Below the pieces are notes generated by a model, which ran no database searches, was not told the DNA's origin, and saw only the letters and a program-made list of their open reading frames with translations. From Macrotrachela quadricornifera (lineage: Eukaryota > Rotifera > Eurotatoria > Philodinida > Philodinidae): a DNA stretch of 64,000 nucleotides. Below, piece after piece: positions 59,823 through 64,000 of this stretch. Location: positions 228,927 through 292,926 of the forward strand of contig JAJEKB010000586.1 in the NCBI GenBank assembly GCA_022393335.1, written 5' to 3'. Within the stretch, counting starts at the first letter, position 1. Every line of letters starts with the position of its first letter. A program made the position numbers and the translations under genes.

Positions 59823-62800
59823 TCGTTGTATATGAAAACTAACTGCTTGTTGATCTGCAATAATAGAGTGATAGAATGAACATTGTAAAGTGGAAGAACG
59901 GTGCTCAGAGTGGCCTCCGGGTAATGGTTAAACGTAGGCGGGTGAAAGAGAAAGATAGGAAAAAAAACTAGAAAAAGAACTAGCTCGATTAATCTCGTCT
60001 TTTCTCATTCTCTTTCAGTGGGTTTTTTTTCTTTTACTTGTACGCTTCTGTTTTCTGTATGGTACGCCAGCGCGCCCACGTTCGCTGTCATTATCTTTCT
60101 GAAATAATGTTGTTAATAACGGAACGTGAAGCGAAGAAAGAGAAGAACGAGAAGAAAAAAGGTCATCAATAAAAAAAATAGTGTTTCTACTAGTGTTCTG
60201 TCTTTCCTTTTCTTTCTATGCCGCTGAAATACGGTCTTGAAGAACAAGTTGCTGCCATTGTCGTCACTACTGTCGAACATAATTGTCATTCTACGTTCGC
60301 ACAAAAGATTTTCCTTCACATATGCGTAGGTTGACACAAAAACATACGCATACATACCGAAATATGCCCATATACGTTCTTTCGGCTGAACGCAAGAAAG
60401 AAAAAATAAAGAGTAGGCGTTTTGTGCGAATTAGGCAATGAGCAGCGAAGCAAGCGAAGGATGCGTAGGTGGACAAAATTGACAAGGACGTTATCGGGCG
60501 AAAATGGAAAAATAATAATGATTCTCTTCCTTTTATTTCTATTTTCAACAAAGACCGAATGAAAAAGAATACACATATGTAGGCGTGCCATTATAAAGCT
60601 AAGGAAAAGTCTTCTATACATAAACAAAAAGTTTTATTTGTTTTTCCTTATTCTTTCTATTGAAGTTTTGTGTTCAATTGCAACATCAGTATGATGCAAT
60701 GCATTATTATTGATCGTGTAAAGACATTAAACGAACGCAAAATTAGCAATTAGACCTCCGCAAAAAAAAGAAGGAATGCACGAAGAAAAAAAAAGAAGAA
60801 GAATCAAAAGCAGAGAGTATTCTAGAAAAAGAAAATTATGTGCGTTCATATTACAATATATCGAGAAAAAGATAGAAAACGATGATGAGTATCACTTGAT
60901 CAATTTGAGAATGTGTATGACGTAATTTATGAGCAAGTACCATAGTAGGCAATCAAGAAATTTAACATTGACTATGTCGGAAGAATGATTTAACTCTTAA
61001 GAAACGGAATATCTTGATAATCGTTATTTTTACCAAGGACATTTTTCATTTCGGACAAAGAAATTGCCCAGGAAAACTATCATATCGATAGAACTAATAG
61101 CAACTATTCTAATGAAAAAAAAAAGAAAAATTAAGATTGGAAAAAGAAATTTTTTATTTTATCTATATAAAAATACCGTTTTATATCTTAATCAATTCGA
61201 TTTGTAGACTATATTTAAATCTATAGATCTCTATTAAATGAACAAGGAAATACAACTCTAGTCATGCTCTTTTTTTCATTCATGTTAAGCTTCTTTTTTT
61301 GTAATAAATATAATGATCAAATTTCTACTATATCAATAATCAAAAAGAAAACGAAATCTAATCGTGAAGCTTTCTTTTTGACAAGCCTGAGAATTTTATC
61401 ATTTTGATATAAATAATAGTTACATGATTAAATTAAAAGGTGATGGACTACATTTTTTTTCTTTTATCAACAAAATATATGACGGTGGTTTATTATTCTT
61501 ATCTTTATTAGGATTTTATCACAAGGATATATATGTGCATAGCAAAACAAAATGACTAAAAGAATCAAATGATAGGAATAATTATGGTAAATTTTTTTTA
61601 TAACGTTTTGTGTCATATAATAAACTAGTAAAAAAATTATCTTACATACTTCGTTTTTAAACTGTAAAAAAAAATAAAAAAACGATGAATAAAACTAAAA
61701 GTAGTATAACATATATGATCTTTTATATACATAAGAAATAAAGTAATCGAACATACTTTTTTCTTTTGGCAGTCACTCCCCTTTATATTTGTAAATATAC
61801 ATATATATGAGTATATATATAATGTCGATGAGAACGAAAAAAACATTAATATTTAAAAAAAAAAGAGAAAAGGAGGAAGAAAAGTATAATTCAATGGCAC
61901 TTATCGAATTAAAAAAAAAGAGAACAGTAAAAAGTATGGCTTTCAATGTAGTTTTTATCGATTTGACTAAAGAAATGAAACGATTATTTATTTGAAACTC
62001 GATAAGGGTTACCAAATATGTTTTCATCGAAATATTTAAAATCGTTTATTTCACATATTTATTAAAGGTAAAGCTTTTTTGAAAAAACGTTTTAATAAAT
62101 ACATACAGATGTACTTGAATTTGATAATATCTTAAAAATAAAATAAAAGAAACTATTTAATATTACTTTCAGTATTATCATAAACGATTTTTTTTTATTT
62201 GAAACCGATGTGTTATGACCTTGCTTTATCGAAATAATACGAAAGAAACAAAATAAAGTCAAGCTGTAAAAAGCAACAAAACAACTCAAAAAAGTCAATC
62301 TTACATATGTTCGTGTTCGCACAAATACACAACAACACGCCAACAACGATCATCCTTTATTATCACCATCAGCGAAGGTGGGCTAAGTCTTTTTCATCTT
62401 TCTTTCTCTCTGTCTGTCTGTCTGTCTCTCTCTCTCCTCTTTTTTTTATATCTTCGTTTTACATACATATATACATATGTTCGGCGCGTTTGCTACCGGA
62501 AACATTGGAGTGACACGTAATTGAAGAGTAGCAAAGCACAGCAAAAATGCAAAAAGAAAAGATGAAGAACTTCACACGAAGGAAGTGAGAAAAAAAAAGA
62601 AAAGGAGTAAGTGATGAACATTATTCCAAACGGGAATAGTAGTAGTAGTAGTAATACTAGTGCTAAAGAAAAAAAGAAAAAAAAAACTAAGAAGAAAGAA
62701 CGGTCTTCATTAATATATGCATGTGTAGAATTATGAAGACATGTCTGCTATCAACTCATTTTGTTATTGTTATTGTCGAGATGCATTTAGTGCGAATGAC

Positions 62801-64000
62801 GACTCTTCAAGGTGACTTTTTTTTCGGAACGACATCCGTGAGAAAATTGATGGTAATAATTAATAGAACAAGTCAAGGAGAAAGATACAATAACACGATA
62901 GAATAAAATGCTTCAGAAAAAGACGCGACAATCTATAGGGAATAAATGAATATTTTAATTTCAAACTCAGAAAGAAAAACATAAAAAAACAAACAATTTA
63001 TATAAAACAAAAAAAAGTTTTATCATTTTGCTCTAAATAAAAAAAAAAGTAGGACATGTTCTTTTATCTCATGAGTTCTTATTATATAATTATATTGCAT
63101 TTATATGAACGAATGGTTGATCTTAATTTATTAAAATCTACAAATATTCATACAGTATATACAAAGCATACCATATCAAAATAATGAAAAAAAAATATTT
63201 AAATTATATGAGATATGTTAAAATATAAATTAACAATATATATATATATGTAATAGTTATTTTTTATTTTGTGAAATCGTATATTGTATATATAAATTAT
63301 TTTCAAAAACAATATTTTCTTAGTCTCACAATCAAAACTAATTTACTGTGTTAGTATAACCTATGTTATCAAATAATATATAATGACATAATATCAATAC
63401 AAGAAAGCAATTCGAGTGAAAATTTTATTAATATAAATATAGAACCTATTTTTCAATATTAAATATGTCATTAAACAAATGGAAATATATTTAAAATGCA
63501 ATTAAATTTCAAAATTACTTTTTTTTTTGTTACTACAATTTTATTCATAAAAATATCAATTGTTCTTTCATAAAGAAACACTTATATATACATATTAATA
63601 AACTAAATGACATTCAGTTAAATCGAAAAATTATGTTCTAATGTTTATCAATGTGACACAGCAGAATAAATGATAAAAAAATAATATCATATGTCATTAT
63701 TGCATGACATAAATTTGTGTGTTTTTAATTCCTTCTTTTTACTAACATATACTTGTATATTTAAGCTAATCTATTCATCTAATACTTCAAATAATATATA
63801 CAAATTCTTCTACGTAAAAACATAATGATTAACGATAAAAATATTATTATATTGAATAATCTCTATATTTATATAAAGAATTATACCATTAGTAATTTGT
63901 AACATAGTAGTAATGATATTTCAAAAGGGAAATTTCCCACTGACGTATGAAACAAATTTCTCATATAGATATGAATAATTTCTGATTGATTTTTTTTTCT
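59823..64000. other. Four-kilobase gene-free stretch upstream of TENT5
   Basis: The first kilobase (about 59830-60830) is less AT-rich, with CG dinucleotides (for example GCCAGCGCGCCCACG near 60066) and is probably the TENT5 promoter and leader. From about 61000 the sequence is AT-rich with purine runs. A block at 62400-62900 again has more G and C. Several 60-100-codon frames occur but none is recognised or has supporting splice sites. Nothing else can be supported up to the window end. Confidence 0.45.
62406..62438. repeat. (CTGT)n/(CT)n microsatellite
   Basis: About four CTGT units flanked by CT repeats. Another small repeat, (AGT)n, is at about 62637-62652. Confidence 0.8.

Noticed and set aside
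1..64000. CRISPR arrays, rRNA, classic tRNA genes, full-length transposons or retroelements
   Set aside because: None seen on either strand; repeats found are short inverted elements and microsatellites. The known bdelloid spliced-leader sequence was also not noticed.

Overview
The window is AT-rich animal nuclear DNA. Genes are split by many short AT-rich GT-AG introns, mostly 45-80 bp, and encode clearly metazoan proteins: PPP1R3, SDE2, a PIWI protein, IQUB, FAM227, RIB43A, a TAF6-type TAF, KCMF1, RABL6 and TENT5. With these sit two genes of unusual type: an intron-poor, GC-richer carboxylic acid reductase-like gene carrying an N-terminal ZZ zinc finger, and an intronless DKNYY-repeat gene. 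Compact cilia-bearing-animal genes next to foreign-looking metabolic genes and many small inverted-repeat elements fit a bdelloid rotifer best. That assignment is inference; nothing in the window proves it.

Layout. 1-5.3 kb: upstream DNA and a glycogen-targeting PP1 subunit gene (+). 5.3-11.5 kb: no gene seen. 11.5-12.7 kb: an intronless rhodopsin-type GPCR (+). 14.5-19.8 kb (-): PIWI-like gene, followed 146 bp downstream by SDE2. 20.0-26.5 kb (+): IQUB then a FAM227 gene 186 bp later; both families are linked to cilia. The last IQUB intron holds two inverted-repeat elements. 26.5-33.9 kb: gene-poor, with a second GPCR between two copies of one long foldback repeat family, then a mariner-type MITE. 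34.0-37.5 kb (+): ZZ/adenylation/carrier/reductase enzyme. 37.5-43 kb: sparse, with one unrecognised coiled-coil gene. 43-50 kb: Ser-rich protein, small C2 protein, RIB43A and a TAF6-like gene diverging from start codons 42 bp apart, a degenerate coding remnant, and a four-helix membrane protein. 50-60 kb (-): RABL6, KCMF1, a dead dual-specificity phosphatase copy, the DKNYY gene and TENT5. 60-64 kb: no gene seen.

How the genes relate. Most are unrelated housekeeping genes. The visible themes are axonemal proteins (IQUB, FAM227, RIB43A), RNA metabolism (PIWI, SDE2, TENT5, TAF6-like), and ubiquitin or zinc-finger signalling (KCMF1). Three same-strand neighbours lie 146-187 bp apart, two with a splice-acceptor-like AG at or just before the downstream ATG, which suggests spliced-leader trans-splicing or operons. 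The main points for follow-up are the ZZ-fused carboxylic acid reductase, a PIWI protein that has lost all three of the slicer residues I could align, the DKNYY gene, the phosphatase pseudogene and the foldback repeat family. Exon coordinates were worked out by hand from splice sites and reading frame; all gene models except PIWI and the 40-kb gene give an intact frame.
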